Shown here: in pieces, positions 11,877 through 24,538 of the stretch
Numbering within the stretch: the stretch's first letter is position 1
Layout: each line of letters opens with the position of its first letter
Assembly: GCA_944548615.1 (NCBI GenBank)
Contig: OX155960.1
Location: forward strand, 30,161,973-30,225,972
DNA from: Micropterix aruncella
Lineage: Eukaryota > Arthropoda > Insecta > Lepidoptera > Micropterigidae
DNA length: 64,000 bases
Direction: 5' to 3'
Translations under genes and position numbers: made by a program
The notes under the pieces: model-generated
Told to the model about the DNA's origin: nothing
The model's database searches: none
Seen by the model: only the letters and a program-made list of their open reading frames with translations

Positions 11877-12283
11877 GCAAATTTGCTCTACACCGGGTGA
11901 GTTTTTAATTAGTCACATCCATGTAGTGGGTGAATTCAGTATGAGCAAATAAGCAACTTTTGATAAACATTTTTGTAAAATACCTTTTTTAAATAATTAT
12001 TGGAAAATTTTATGTATCGAAAAAGAGTAGAGTGCATTACGCCATCTAACTTTAGGTACCTACAAAATTTAAAATATTATTTATTAGCGATATTTTACCT
12101 ATTGCTAGATGGCGCAGCTCGCTCAACGCTAGTCAAACTTATTTATCACCCAATTTTTTCAAATTTAAAAAAAAAGTTGCTTATTTGATAATATTGATTT
12201 ATATGAAAGTTACTTATTTGATCGAATTGATTCACCCAATTCAAGGATGTCGCTAATTAAAAACATATTCAACAAATTTGCTA
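11877..12283. mobile_element. Inverted-repeat element, about 407 bp
   Basis: Left end 'gcaaatttgctctacacc' with 'gtttttaattagtcacatcc'; right end is the imperfect inverse ('ggatgtcgctaattaaaaac', 'caaatttgc'). Arms of about 90 bp are broken by mismatches, with secondary matches such as 'caaataagcaacttt' against 'aaagttgcttatttg'. Old MITE; class unassigned. Confidence 0.6.
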
Positions 12284-12284
12284 T

Positions 12285-12830
12285 GTCGTAGCGATGCAGC
12301 AGTCATGACGCGACGCGGCACTTTGCGGTGCAGGATAAGCAGATCGGGAGGGCGTCATCGGTCGCTAAACGGCGTATAATTTCCCCTTTCTGTACAGTGC
12401 ACCATAAACGCGATCTGTTATATTCTGCAACGATCTTATAATTACACGGGAGGCGGACGCGGCGACTGTCTCCCGCGCGCCGCCTGCCAGATTGTCGTTC
12501 CGAAAGCCGCCAACAGATGGCGCGGCCCGCTTCGTAACAAGCGGCCGTGTAATTGCGAACAAGATCCATTCACGCGATTGTGTAAACAATGCGCAGGAAC
12601 GCGTTTTTTTCCTGCTCCTCTCCGTTTTCACAGGCGCTTGAGCATCGCGGCGCTAATGATAACGATCTCGACCCGGCGCTCTTAATGATAATTATAAATT
12701 GTAATGAGTCCCCTCTTTCTTTTGGTATAAATCACCCCCTTAGCACGCGCCGTCCCGTTTACACAAGAAATGCACTTTTAACTGTTTGTAATTATCTTTA
12801 ATAATGAGGTTATAATAGAGGGGGTTTCTT
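12285..12830. other. GC-rich non-repetitive island (candidate CNE)
   Basis: A strongly GC- and CpG-rich block with 'ataattacacgg' and its near-inverse 'ccgtgtaatt' about 110 bp apart, a 'caacagatggcg' E-box-like site and TAAT cores. Overlapping open frames on the minus strand (12303-12631) are in two different phases without homology signals, so I do not call a gene. It may equally be a short exon/UTR of an unrecognised gene. Confidence 0.35.
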
Positions 12831-13139
12831 CTGGCAATTAACGATGAATATATTTACTTAGGGAGACTGTAATTGTCTGATCAGTGTGTGTGGCTAACCC
12901 GATTATATGATATTTCTACGTAAAAATAAATCATTTGTGATTTTGAACCCTAAGACTAACCAGGGATTTATTTCATCCGAACAAATATTTCATAAATAAA
13001 GTCGATAAGCAGTTGGTAAAAAATCCTATTAATATGCGAACGAAATAAAATATGCGAATATGCAACGAAATGAAAATTTGAATTTCGAACGACGTAAGCC
13101 TTCGAATTGGAATTTCGAAAGAGCCACGGGTCGTGTGTC

Positions 13140-13660
13140 GCCGAATTGAAGGGCCTTACTATTTAATTATTATATGGCGGACTTTAATATAAAGAAGGCA
13201 TTTGTATGCCGAATTTCAAGTCTCTAAGTCCAGTATTTCGAGATGGAAGTATGACTACCGCGCCCTCTGGTGGACCGATTTCAAACACAATCTTTTCAAC
13301 TTTTGCCATGACCAAATGATGCCTGCATTTCAAATTTCAGCATAATCGGATGAAGAGTTTGGAAGCTATCGTGGAGGAATACACACACATACACACACAC
13401 ACACACCCTCACACACACACACATAAATACACAGAGACACAGAGATTTACTTCAGTCTGGTAATGGTATTAATCGTCTCGGGGGAGGGGGGAAGGGGGGG
13501 GGGAGGGGAGTCATAGAGGAAGTCATAGAGGAGGTCATAGGGAAGACGGATATATACATATCCGTCTTCATCTCGAAAAAAAAAGATTACGCGTTCACAA
13601 TACTTTACCTCCTCGTCCGTTTGTAGGCCGGTATAGTTAAATAATTGGCAAGCAAATCTC
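13140..13660 (+). repeat. Family C repeat, 3' module with CA microsatellite and G tract
   Basis: Reads 'tatggcggactttaatataa', 'aagtctctaagtccagtatt', 'atcggatgaagagtttgg', then (CA)n at about 13382-13430, 'cttcagtctggtaatggt', a G-rich run (about 13479-13510), and 'acaatactttacctcctc'. The same phrases occur in this order at 21690-21965, 22195-22450 and 28780-29100. Confidence 0.75.
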
Positions 13661-15330
13661 TGCAAATCAACTACGTTCCCAAACCTCTACATTGTCCGTC
13701 AGATCTACGTACACATAGCAAATTACCTGTCGTATTAACGTTATTATTATACATACAACGCCCATGAATATATTAATCAACAGAGTATGACGAGTTCAAC
13801 CTGTATGTGTATGTGTACATATATGTACGTACGCGTGTATAGTTCACATCGGATTATTACTACTCTCTCATGATAGTTTTCTATCCAATTAAGCTTGTAG
13901 GGCAACGAACTCTGCGCCGATTGCGTTCGCATTATTAAATAAAGAAATTATAATATAGTTGTATATCAATTCCACAAAATAAATTGCGCCTACAGAACCG
14001 TCAATTTCTTTGGAGGTTTCCGTCAAATGCACGCTACGATTATTTTCTAAGGAGCCCCTAAGGCGACTAGGGTTTTCGATTCCGATGGATCATTTTATTG
14101 ACAGGTTCAGTACATCCAAAATACAGATCGACTAGAATTATACGGATTTACCGGGTGAAATTTGTAGCACCCGTTGTTTCGTATTGTCACACGTTGTTAG
14201 CACATTACCCGATGTTGCAACCGACTCATAGCGACTCGACTAATGGAAACTATCAAAGTTATTCAGCGAGAAAAATAGGCGATCTGCAAACACATATTGG
14301 ATAGCGGAATAAACAAATGGGTGCAGTTTCAAAACTCGATTATGCTATTCAATGAACAATTTTACTTTTTTTCGAATGACCCGGTAACCCTTAAAATAAG
14401 AAGAACCTCGAATTCAGTAGATACGAAGGTTTCAAGCTATCTACTAAGTGAAACCAAGTGTTGTGTGCATAGCGGAATTGTAAATTTCGCGCGCGCTGCC
14501 CCCCTCCCCCCTCCCCTTCCCCCCTGTTATAATCTGCGTAGTAACAGCATCAGGTTGACGCCTACACGCAGAAAAACACAGAGCTTTAAACTGTATCACA
14601 GCGAGAAACAGGTATATGTTTCGGAAAGCAAAACTCAGTTATCCTTGGACGTATCATAAAAACAAGATGAAAATAAATGCGGCTTATCACAACGACGACA
14701 CTTACTTAAAATTCATTAGTATTTTTTTAAGGAAACTGATTTCATAACGCCCTACTTTTAACATAGCGACGAACGTGGGTGCGCGAAAGAGATAAATATA
14801 TTCTTTACTATGAGCTGATTATTAATATTTTATTTTACGGTTGGCAAGGTAAGACTGCAAAATTAAGTCCCTTATGCATAAACGTTTCGTAAAGATTTAT
14901 CAATTATAGTTAATATTAATCCTTATTAGCTGGACTATTAATTTGAATTGTGAAATATTTCAAATTGTACAAACTGTTATAATTGCCAGAGAACGGTTAT
15001 TTTTACATTGAGTTCATAGTTCATTTTATTTCGATAACTCATGTCAGATAATTATTAGTGTTTATATTTTGTCATTAATATATATAGGTTATACACATAT
15101 TTATACAATTTTAATATCCGCTTAAAACAGGCTACAGCCTTGTTAAATGGCATTAAAATTAAATCACAGGCATCAGTTTTTGACATATCATGTTATAAGT
15201 TTTATGCTACTGGATTTTTGTCGATGTCATTTTAATTGTACAAATTGTCCATTTAAGTAAAGAGTAATGTGAATCAAAAAATAATTTTATTTAGTTTAAT
15301 TAGATTGGTGCCGAAAATCCCTATCCTCGG
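13661..15330. other. No gene recognised
   Basis: AT-rich DNA with a C-rich patch at about 14500-14525 and the phrase 'aaggagcccctaaggcgac' (about 14050), which resembles the terminus of the hairpin element at 9327. Open frames at 14098-14304 and 14297-14659 have no recognisable domain. Confidence 0.4.
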
Positions 15331-15660
15331 ATTATACCAAACTCAGACGGGATGAAATGCGCCGGTCGCAGCAGTTCCTAGTCGCCGCGAATAAAACTAT
15401 TTCGCGTACATTTCCCCCGCAATTAGTCCTCCATTAAATAATGCAGAATTGCAACGCACGCACTTTGGGGTAGTTGGAGCGTGAATCGAGCGCCATTCAT
15501 GTAATTTGTCACATTTTATAATGCCCGAGAGGAGAGCCATGACGAGGCACACTGTGCGACGTCGCGACCCGGCCAATCGCGTGTCTCAACCACCCGGGAT
15601 ACTCATTTCGCAAATTAGACACTCAAGACAAGACGACGTATGTAAATAAATACATGATAC
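15331..15660. other. GC-richer island (candidate CNE)
   Basis: Block with 'gcgcattt..' and 'gcaattagtcctccattaaa', CpG-rich, unique in the window, no ORF. Regulatory role is inference. Confidence 0.3.
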
Positions 15661-16844
15661 ATTGTATATACAGGTAATGATGCAGGCTATTCATTTATTT
15701 CGTTTACATATGCCGTGACTAATTGACGATTTACATCTTAATCAATTTCCTAATTAATTGTTACGTGGATCGGCAATATACGTAGGTTAGTGCAGTTTTA
15801 TACTAAATCGCCATGCACATGAATTTAACTTATTTGATAGGGTTTATTTAGCAAATTTGTCAATAATATTCCTAGCTACCTATTTTTTTATTATTATTTA
15901 TTTATTTATTTCAATATATTTTCTAGTCAAATAAAGCGAAAATTGATTCACTTCAATCCCATGAAACCTAACGCATGTCTCACATCTAACTAGGCTTACG
16001 CCTGTGCCTTAGGCCTGTGATTTAAGACTTTTTAGATTTAAGATTGGAAGCTGACTTTAAAAGGTTCTTACTAGAGATTAGAGATTAGATTTAAAGTAGT
16101 TTTAAAATATATATATAATATATGTATATACACAATATATTTAAAACCAAATATTTTTTTGCTGATAATAATAATAACAAAAGAATAATAATAATAGCAA
16201 TAGATAATCATTCGAACTTAAAATAATTTAAACAAATTAAACCACAATTGACAGTTTCCTCTCTGTTCCAGAGCGCCCCAACTTCAATAGCCATTTATTA
16301 ATTGGATTTTTAAAACTTGGAATAATTATATTATAATTATATTTTAATTAAAATATTAGATATAATTATATTATCTAATAATTTATTTAAAATTAAAATG
16401 TGCCTACATCTATATAGGTTTCCTTTAGTCTAGTTAGACTCTAGTTAGACAGGCCATAGTCAAGAAAAACGCATGTGATTTATCCACTTATGTAATTTAT
16501 ACATAGTGTCTAGTAGTAACTTTGTGAAAAAGTGAAATTTGACATGAATTAAGTTGTAATATATTTAGAATTGGTATTAAACTTCCTTACAATCACTTTA
16601 AAAAATACTACCTTTTTAAGAAGTAACCAGTTCGTCCTCTTCCAATTTCCTTTCCTCGGGCATTCTAAGAATTAAATATATTCACTTGTATTTTATGCAG
16701 ACGAACTTAATATTCTTTATTTCCACAACCCGCACAAGGACCACTGTAATTAGGTTAGTTATAAGATATTAGCATGCGGTAATATACTCACATGTTTGTA
16801 TTGTAAGTTTTAAGTGCAAATAAAGAGTTTATTAATTATATTAT
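15661..16844. other. AT-rich stretch, nothing recognised
   Basis: Contains simple (TA)/(TTA)-type low-complexity patches near 15890 and 16110, and a dyad-like 'taattatattataattat' at about 16322. No gene. Confidence 0.45.
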
Positions 16845-17140
16845 TACGAGTGGTATTACCCGGCGTTGCCCGTGTTATATCTGTTCTCAAATACCAATGC
16901 ATACCAATTTTCATGGCGATCGGTTGAGCAGTATAGAAGTTGGTGTGCTGCAGCGCCGTCTAGTTGAAAGTTGCAACAAAGCGGATATATATAAAAACCT
17001 TAACCATTAAAAAATACATATATATGCCAACTTTCATGGTGATCGGTCAAACGGTTTCGGAGTCTATTAAACTCGGACAGACGGGCATACAGATATACCA
17101 ACATCCATTTTTATATTATATTATTTTGGCCTGTTTTTAA
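16845..17140 (+). repeat. LINE 3'-tail-like remnant ('cccggcgttgcccg')
   Basis: 'acccggcgttgcccgtg' followed by 'catggcgatcggttgagcag' and, downstream, 'atggtgatcggtcaaacggt' and 'cagacgggcatacag' is the pattern of RTE-type LINE/SINE tails common in arthropods. No reading frame survives. Confidence 0.55.
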
Positions 17141-17399
17141 AATTTAAACTTTGAATGCCTATATCTCGCTTATTTATAGCGACCGACACAATTTTCTTCC
17201 AGATTTAGCATTAAAATGAAAAAAATTGGAGAGAGGTTCCTATACTGCAGTTATTCCACTTTTATAACTATGTGATAATACTTACATGTATATATTTTAA
17301 TTAAAGAGTTTTGAACAATGAAGCACAAATAATTAAAAAGCAGGAATAATTTCACTGTATTACCTTCACAATATTTTGAATTAAGAATAACGCTTGGCC

Positions 17400-17690
17400 G
17401 ACTATGACGTTTGTAAGTTTAACATAGCAGCGCCATCTATGGATTACTCAATAGATAACGCCATCTGTTAAAATCGTTTGGAACTAACAGATAATTGCGA
17501 ATGTCAAATAATAGACATTGCAATAAAATAATATCGCGACTATAAATTAAGACGTAAGCTATCCTATCTTTCAAGTTGGATCAAACTGCACATTGTGTGC
17601 AAATTTGATTCAAATCGGTTAAGTAGTTTAGGAGTCCATCGCGGACAAACAACGTGACACGTAATTTATATATATTAAGATTTTAATTGA
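17400..17690 (+). repeat. Second LINE/SINE tail-like remnant
   Basis: 'agcgccatctatggatta', then 'tcaaatcggttaagtagttt', 'ggagtccatcgcggacaaac' and a terminal 'atatatattaaga'. This is the same kind of tail as at 16845. Boundaries approximate. Confidence 0.5.
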
Positions 17691-18085
17691 TTATATTATT
17701 ATCTGCTAGATGCTTACATTGTAGTTTTAAAAAAAAAACAATTTTATAATTTCACAGGTTTTAGGTAGAAATCGATATATTAGCTAGATATGCCCTCAGA
17801 TAAAAATAAGTGGGCTCCACATACTTTTTGCTTTTAAATCATGTGACAGAGAGAGCAATAAATTGAACAGTATGCGAGGGACTAGCGCGCCAATATTCTT
17901 CGCGGCAGCTATCACACCGGAAACGGTCGGACTGCGACCAAAATACTACTGGCTGGCTTTCAGTAGTGGTTTTGAAGGGGTCATTTTCGAGCTCAATCTA
18001 GGGGATCATATCGATGGTTATAAAGATATTTTAGTACGTAGGTAGGTAGTAGGTATGTAGGTATGTTATATATTATTATTGTATC

Positions 18086-18088
<3 letters not shown>
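17691..18088. other. No gene recognised
   Basis: A small open frame at 17863-18045 has no recognisable domain and unremarkable context. Confidence 0.35.

Positions 18089-18134
<46 letters not shown>
18089..18134. repeat. (CT)n microsatellite
   Basis: Uninterrupted CT dinucleotide repeat, 23 units. Confidence 0.98.
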
Positions 18135-18139
<5 letters not shown>

Positions 18140-18870
18140 GATTGGTAAATCATTTATTTGGATTTTTTTCTCACGCAACATACTTAATATCACCCTACGC
18201 CGATCAAGTGCTTTTTATAACATTGGCTCAGTAATGACATATTAAACGCCCCATCTTGAATGAGTTTATTAACATCGTCTCGAGTATCTAATTTGCGAAA
18301 TGATGGTCTACTTGTCAAACACGCGAGGAAGTTCAATAATATAATATTGTTGTAGAACGTGGTGTTGTACGTAGGAACAACACTAATGAGTTGCAACAAC
18401 ACGCGCGCGTTTGCGACCCGATGTCAATCAAGATAACGGCGTTAAAAATTACACACACAGAAAATCTACACAGCATTTATTCAACCTCCCTCAATTGAAA
18501 CGCACAAAAACAATTAGTCCGCTTTGTCATTAATGGGATTTTGTAATGGTGGCGATTTTGCTTGATACGAGCCCGGTTATTATCGATAACCTTTCGTGTC
18601 GCGAGTCGTGACTTTTCGTGCCGTAAGTCGCCTCATTTTCATTTCCTGAAAGGGGGCGGGGGAGGAGGGGGAGGGGAGGGGAGACTTTTGATGCATGTTT
18701 GAAAGTCGATCTTAATGGGGTGATTGCAATGCTCCAAAATAACAATTGCAATCCTCCGAAATAACCCGTTAATAAATTTGTTTAAAAGTGGTCTAAAAAT
18801 GGCTTCTCTTTATAGAAATATTGCCTGCAGGCAATAAGCTCGCCTTTCCTTACGAAGAAAGTGTTTTTAT
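18135..18870. other. No gene recognised; short palindrome
   Basis: Moderately GC-rich segments (about 18280-18440 and 18530-18700) with a G-rich patch at 18651-18680. A perfect 16-bp palindrome ATTGCCTGCAGGCAAT lies at 18820-18835. Confidence 0.4.
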
Positions 18871-18883
18871 GATTATTAATATC

Positions 18884-18908
18884 ATTATTATTATTATTAT
18901 TATTATTA
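18884..18908. repeat. (ATT)n microsatellite
   Basis: Run of ATT/TTA trinucleotides of about 8 units. Confidence 0.9.
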
Positions 18909-19109
18909 CTTTAGTGCAAATATGCCATTGACACAATATTCAAACAATATTTAATGTCTCAGAGTAAATGTTTAAAAAAGAGATAAATTAAATAATCATC
19001 AGTTTCTATCTAGCAAGATTTTATAAACCTCACTATTAGTGCACCTTTTCCATTTTTTTTACATTTTTTTTTATTACCCTTTGCTAAACAGCAGAATATA
19101 AATATCTGG

Positions 19110-19738
19110 GTGTACGTAATATTGGGAGCTAATGGGCACAGTGCAATTGAGCCATTATGACCCACATGTTAGGGTCGGCCGAACTCACAGGACAACACCC
19201 ATCCGGCAGACTTCAAACAGAGACTTGAGCCCGGACAGGACTCAAGTGTCTCGGTTTGCGCACCATGCGGCGGTAGACAATCGACTGTGCATTCCAACAG
19301 ATAGCCGGGGGAGTCTGGAAACGGCTTTATTTCCTATAGAGCGGGGGTGGTTGTTAACCTTACGGCAACCGCTCTTGAAACGACCAATAAGCTACCCGAT
19401 ACCGGGTGAACAACCGAGCAAATTACGCCGTGGTCCGCGATAGATTCAGTAGACACTTAATCACCGCTACGTAAGGGAGAGGACCGCGAAAGCGACCTTG
19501 AACCCGTAACCAGTAGGGGGCCGCAGAAATCTGGCCCAAACTGGTAGTAAGGGCGCGAGGTTGGCTCACTGGTTGCACACCCGCTGTCTCGCGGTAGTGA
19601 GTGGCGTAACTAAACAGTGTACTGTTTCGTCTTTAAGTCTTCTACGCTCACCTCACGGGAGACAGAACGATCAATATCGTTAAAACTTCTTGAGGTGAGG
19701 GGTTCGCCCGTTGTAGTTGACACCTCCAAGTGTACGTA
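19110..19738 (+). repeat. Family A SINE-like repeat, about full length
   Basis: The body at 19119-19729 (611 bp) is flanked by the direct repeat GTGTACGTA (19110-19118 and 19730-19738). It begins 'atattgggagctaatggg', the type-1 5' end, and ends 'gttgtagttgacacctccaa'. It is the best single uninterrupted reference copy in the window. The open frame over 19132-19443 is not conserved in the other copies. Confidence 0.85.
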
Positions 19739-19739
19739 C

Positions 19740-20685
19740 TTTTAATGCAGGTAAAAAAAACAATTCACTTCACTAAAAAAAATATGGAATAATTGGATTT
19801 AACGCGAAATATTCTATTTTATTCCTGAATACCCTGGAAAGAGACAAAGCTCAATTTGTTTATGTCGATAATTTAATGTACTTATTATTTTCCATAATTT
19901 TGATTGCTGCTTGTGTTTTTTTCGCGCAATTTAGAAAGGTTTATTTTTTATAATAATATGGCAAATACACGTTTATTGTTGTATAATAATATGGCAAATA
20001 ACGTTTGGAATTTCTTTGCAAAGATTTGCACATAATTATTAACAACATACCAAGGCATAAAGCAAAATATGCATATTTAAGAGTTTGCCATGATAAAATC
20101 TAAGCTTTTTTATGACGAAAAATTTTCATACATTGGAAGAATTTGATGATTATTTTAAATAACAAGGTTGTTGTTAAATATTGTTTATAATTATTGGTAA
20201 GGAAATATATATTTGAATTTGTTTAATTTGGTTTAATGTTATTTATGATTATGGCATCATTTTTAGTTTTCAAATAATTTTTCAACTATTCGACCTTTTT
20301 ATATATTTCGTAATTCTAATTTTGACTTACATTAGGCCGTATATAAACTTGTCTTCTGTTGTAACCATAATTAATTTAAATCTCAAGATATATTTTCATT
20401 TCATTTTTATTTTGTATCTAAACATTATTAAACATTTATTTTAAGCGACAACTGTCTAATCTGCATCAAATGACATTTTTTTTGTATATTGATTATTGTT
20501 TCATTTATTCGTGATTATTTTAGGCTATCCATATATTCAGTGAGGAATAATGCGTAAGTACTATTAAATATATTTTTGATGATGTATGTAGGGTACTATA
20601 AAAACAAACCATTATCAATAATAAATGATACTGACACTTTTACTTAAATAATCGGTTGTGTCAACCTTAAGACTTTCCTTGCAAG
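19740..20685. other. AT-rich stretch, nothing recognised
   Basis: A local direct repeat 'ataataatatggcaaat(a/a)' occurs at about 19952 and 19985. No gene or classified repeat. Confidence 0.45.
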
Positions 20686-20689
20686 CAGA

Positions 20690-21110
20690 CAAGCCCCCCC
20701 CCCCCGCTCCAACCTCCCAATCCCCCAATCCCCCCAATCCACTCCAATCACCCACTACCTCCCCGCCAACTTACGCCCCTCCCCCCAGTTATCCCCCCCC
20801 CCCCCCGCCCACCCCACGATAGTAATTTCGTCAAGTAATTATGGTCGAAAAGGTAGTATACTTCGTATACTAGTGTTTAAGTGGTCATAAAATGGCCTTT
20901 ATCCAATATGATGTAGTATTTTCAGTATATTTTCAGTATATATATTTGAAGTAAAAATATTTGTGTCGTTTGTACTCGTATAAGGGATATTCCAACAATG
21001 TGGAATATATCTCTAAGTCCAATATTTCGAGATTGATTACGACGTTTATTGTTTAATGTGCCGTACCACCGTACAAATATTTTTGTAGACAGGCCAGTGG
21101 GAAGGGTTAT
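20690..21110 (+). repeat. Family C repeat, 5' module with long C-rich tract
   Basis: A C-rich tract (about 20694-20815, including runs of 12-14 C) is followed by 'gtcaagtaattatggtcg', 'tgatgtagtattttcagt' and 'ctctaagtccaatatttcga', the same order as 10640-10970. Confidence 0.65.
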
Positions 21111-21364
21111 AGTTCTTCTTAATTCCTTACCCACAGAAATAGATATCTTTAGTATATCCCTTTGGCAGCTAAAAAGGCAACTCCCTGCTATCTCATGTTT
21201 ATCATAATCTGTCTTTTATTTTGTTTTATATTTTTATGTTTTTTTTTCTTGTTCAATGTTAGCATTAATTTAGCCCTTGGAGTAAATGGGTATTTTCATG
21301 GATGCATCTGTCTCTTTTGCAGGATTTTCGGCGACATCGACCTTAAAGTACTATAACTACGAAA

Positions 21365-21490
21365 CTACTACACCAATCATTAAAAGAACAACTGCACAAT
21401 GATTGCATTGAAATTTCGAATATAGAATATTGAAATATCATTTTGTAAAACAATTAGATAATTATGAATAAATATGAGAACGTCAAAGAA
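21365..21490 (-). repeat. Family D interspersed repeat, inverted copy
   Basis: Reverse complement of the segment at 7425-7560: 'tgcacaatgattgcattgaa', 'taattatgaataaatatgag'. Confidence 0.65.
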
Positions 21491-21495
21491 GTGAA

Positions 21496-21586
21496 AAAAA
21501 CGCGCGACCAGATTTGGTCGACTCGTACTCAACAGATAATTGTTTCGCGACCAGATTTGGTTGACTCATACTCAACGGGTTAGTTA
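21496..21586. repeat. Tandem duplication, about 49 bp x 2
   Basis: 'gcgaccagatttggtcgact' with 'gtactcaaca' recurs 49 bp later as 'gcgaccagatttggttgact' with 'atactcaacg'. Confidence 0.8.
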
Positions 21587-21689
21587 TGTAGTCATTTATT
21601 TTTAGACTTACACTCTAGCTTTAATATTCAACGGCGAATTGGATTCATCTGTAATGCCCTTGAATGCTATTTGAAACTAATAAATAAAT

Positions 21690-21965
21690 AATAAATAAAT
21701 AAATAAATGACAACCGCGCCCCCCCGATGGAACAATTTCAATGATTTTAATTTTTTTTCCATGATCAAATAATGTCTGCATACCAAAGCGGTTGTGGAGG
21801 AATACATATACGTAATACACACAGATAGACAGAGATCAATCTGGAAATGTTCCTAATCGTCTCAGGGGGGCTCAAAGTGGATATTTACGTCTTCATTTCG
21901 AAAAAAAAAGTTGAACAAAAAATTTCGTCCGCTTAGGTTGGTGGGCCGGGAAAGTAATTACCGTA
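21690..21965 (+). repeat. Family C repeat, 3' module
   Basis: Contains 'acaaccgcgcccccccgatg', 'ggttgtggaggaatacata', 'gatcaatctggaaatgttcc', 'aatcgtctcagggggg' and 'gtaggttggtgggccggg'-like end. Same order as 13140-13660 but shorter and more diverged. Confidence 0.6.
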
Positions 21966-22194
21966 GCGAAAGCTGTATATAATTTCTAGAGAATTAAACA
22001 TATATTACATCACCTTGCGATTAGTAGATTAGAAATCAATTATTAAAATATTCCAGTTCCCAGAGCCTGCATCAGCCGATTTGTAAAAAAAGTAACTTAT
22101 GCACGGATACTATTTATGGCTAAACAAAATCGCTCCTATTTGCTATATTAGTGACTAGTGGCGAGCACTGAACGAAAACCTAAAAGCACTCAGT

Positions 22195-22455
22195 CGCAAA
22201 ATCTTACTACGTGTACATGTCGTCCCTGAAACTTCAGCTCAATCGGATGAAGCGTTTGGGCGCTATCGTGGAGGAATACACAGCCACAGACACACATACA
22301 GACTTCAATCTGGAAATTTATCTAATCGTTTCGGGAGGGGGGGGGTGTAGGGGGGAGGGTGAAAAAGGATATTTCTGTATTCATCTGAACAACAAAAAAA
22401 TGGCGCGTTCACAATACTTTCCCTAATCGTTAGTTGGATGGTAAAGTAAAAAAGC
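22195..22455 (+). repeat. Family C repeat, 3' module with G tract
   Basis: 'caatcggatgaagcgtttgg', 'gctatcgtggaggaatacac', 'gacttcaatctggaaattta', a G-rich run at about 22335-22358, then 'ggcgcgttcacaatactttc'. The ORF across it is not conserved. Confidence 0.75.
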
Positions 22456-22639
22456 GCCATATAATGATTGGTTTCGCAGAAGCTTCAGGTAAAGTGAATA
22501 GTACTATAAATATACATCGTATATCGTACACCACATCTGTGTCTTTTTTTTATAAAAACGTTATTCTTGTTAAATAGCCGCACACCAAGGTGACTTAATA
22601 AGTGTCCGTTATTATAAAAAAGCCACAAATAATGTGGCT

Positions 22640-22745
22640 TTCTATTGGTAAAAGAATTTTCAAAATCGGTTCATTAGATCCAGAGATTACTTCCTACAAC
22701 ATCACAAACTTTACCTCTTTATAATATTAGTATAGATAAATATTT
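22640..22745 (+). repeat. LINE/SINE tail remnant
   Basis: 'caaaatcggttcattagatc' followed by 'taatattagtatagat', a tail form I recognise from lepidopteran retroelements. Confidence 0.5.
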
Positions 22746-22759
22746 TATCGACATGGTAC

Positions 22760-23460
22760 CATTCCTATGTTAACTGTCTCTAATTGCCCCAGTCGCCAGT
22801 TTGTACTGCGGATACTATAACAGGCTTGAATGCATGTACGGTTGACAAGTGGAATGTAAAAGACGTACTTACCCTGTACCCACGTGGTTTCTCCCGCACC
22901 TGTGACGCGCTAAGCCGAACCCATGACGCAACAAAAGTGTCGGCGTCGTCGCGTATCTCATATACGCCACTTGATTGCTTTAATGGTTTCCTGTTTCCAA
23001 ATAACAAAAGAACGTTTCGCTATTAAGAGAAATAATTTTCGTATAAGCGCGCTCGGTATAATTGCGGCGTGGCCTTAATTAATATAGAAAATTGCCAGCG
23101 ACAAAGCGCCTACGAAAATTATGGGGAAAATATAATCACGGAAAAACAGGATGTCATTCGGCGCGCGGCCGCCGCCGATCATTACAGCCGCTGGTTATTA
23201 TAATAGCCGACGCTATATTGTGACTAATCGTCGAAATTTGATGTTGCAGCTGAGGTGTCGATAGTTTCATAAAGAAATCATTTTGATTGCCGAGCGTGAC
23301 GACCCTTTTCCAATTGCCTGCGCGAGATTCGCTTTCACAGTTTACCAATATTTTCGCCATCTTCGAATAATAGAGAAGTATACTGACCCCAGTACTGTTC
23401 CTCATTATATTGACGACACTATATTGATACAGCGAAACTGTTCATGAGTTAAATCCATCT
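22760..23460. other. GC-richer non-repetitive island (candidate CNE)
   Basis: Unique, CpG-rich block. Overlapping antiparallel open frames at 22780-23026, and a minus frame at 23154-23405, show no domain. 'cggcgtggccttaattaat' and 'gattacagccgctggttatt' are the sort of TAATTA-bearing segments seen in regulatory DNA. Could also hide a small exon. Confidence 0.35.
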
Positions 23461-23618
23461 TATAGCATAAACACAATTTTTAAAATGACACGACAATGAA
23501 AAAACAAATTGTAATAACCAGCTAGCAACCTGTTTTTGATCTCAAGCATAGGTAAAATATACAAATTAAACCATTAAATGAAATGTATAGAGTGAAAAGC
23601 TATTTATCGTGATATGAA

Positions 23619-24538
23619 TTAAGGCGACATGAGACCTCAGAAAAATATCCAAAATGGGCGTACACCCGAAAAAATAGTCGGGGTCAATTTTGTAGGTTTT
23701 GACCAATAAAAATCCAGCGTTGACGAAGCGTCAAGCGCAGATTCTACGTCCGCTCGCGCCGGCTACTAGGCGCATACTAAATGCTCTATCGCAGCGCTAG
23801 CACAGAATAACTATCTTTACGCAGTGGTGGTATAAGGGTGTTAACCCTTCCTATTTGAGTTAACCATTTTTGGTTAGACGCTTACAAATGCTAAAATTGT
23901 ATCTAACCAATATTGGTTAGGGCGCCCCGCGCTGCGTAAAATGCCAACTTTTAAAATATTTATTCATTATTATCTTAATTGTTTGACGAGATAAGGTTAT
24001 AATATTATAAATTTCAAATTTCAATGCGATCATTTTACAGTTATTCTTTTTACGATCCGTATAGTAGTTTAAAAGTTATGGTCGTTTTTCTCAAGGCCAT
24101 CGACTTCACGCGCAAAACTGTCCCGGGCAGAAGTGACGACTAAATTTTTACCCCGCGATAGGAGGGGTTAAAGGCAAAGCATATTTAGCGTAACTCTCAG
24201 AGCGCTCTCACGTTTTAATTAATTGTAATTAATTTAGGGCCTAAATAAAAAATGTGGCTAAGTGCTGCCGTAGAGAATTAACCAGTCAATATCATGAAAT
24301 TATAATAAAACGCACTCACCGCTTACATTGTAGGAGTAAACGAGCCTGAAAGTTTCAGTCAGTTTAAAGCCTTAATGTCCAAGGCAATGAGCAACTTTTT
24401 TATATCCAAATTTCAAATTGGTTCCTTATCGAGGGATTCACTTAGAAACTTATTTTAATTATTGATTATATTTTTCAAAAAACTCATTAAACTAAAATTC
24501 TTCAGATATGGTCGTTCCCAGGTATCATGTCGCCTTAA
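23619..24538. mobile_element. 912-bp non-autonomous element with TTAA flanks (piggyBac-like)
   Basis: Inverted termini GGCGACATGA(G/T)ACCT at 23623 and ending 24534, flanked on both sides by TTAA (23619-23622 and 24535-24538). TTAA duplication is diagnostic of piggyBac-type transposition. The interior has no transposase frame, so the copy is non-autonomous. It contains a partial family D segment (about 23995-24080) and a GC-rich block near 23700-23790. Confidence 0.75.

Noticed and set aside
18063..18245. Ser-Leu repeat protein / Arg-Glu repeat protein
   Set aside because: Translation of the (CT)n microsatellite.
19132..19443. 103-codon frame as a host gene
   Set aside because: Lies in a family A repeat; the frame is not maintained in the other copies.
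22780..23026. Small protein-coding gene on either strand
   Set aside because: Two antiparallel open frames over the same bases, no splice context or domain; treated as non-coding island, though a short exon cannot be excluded.
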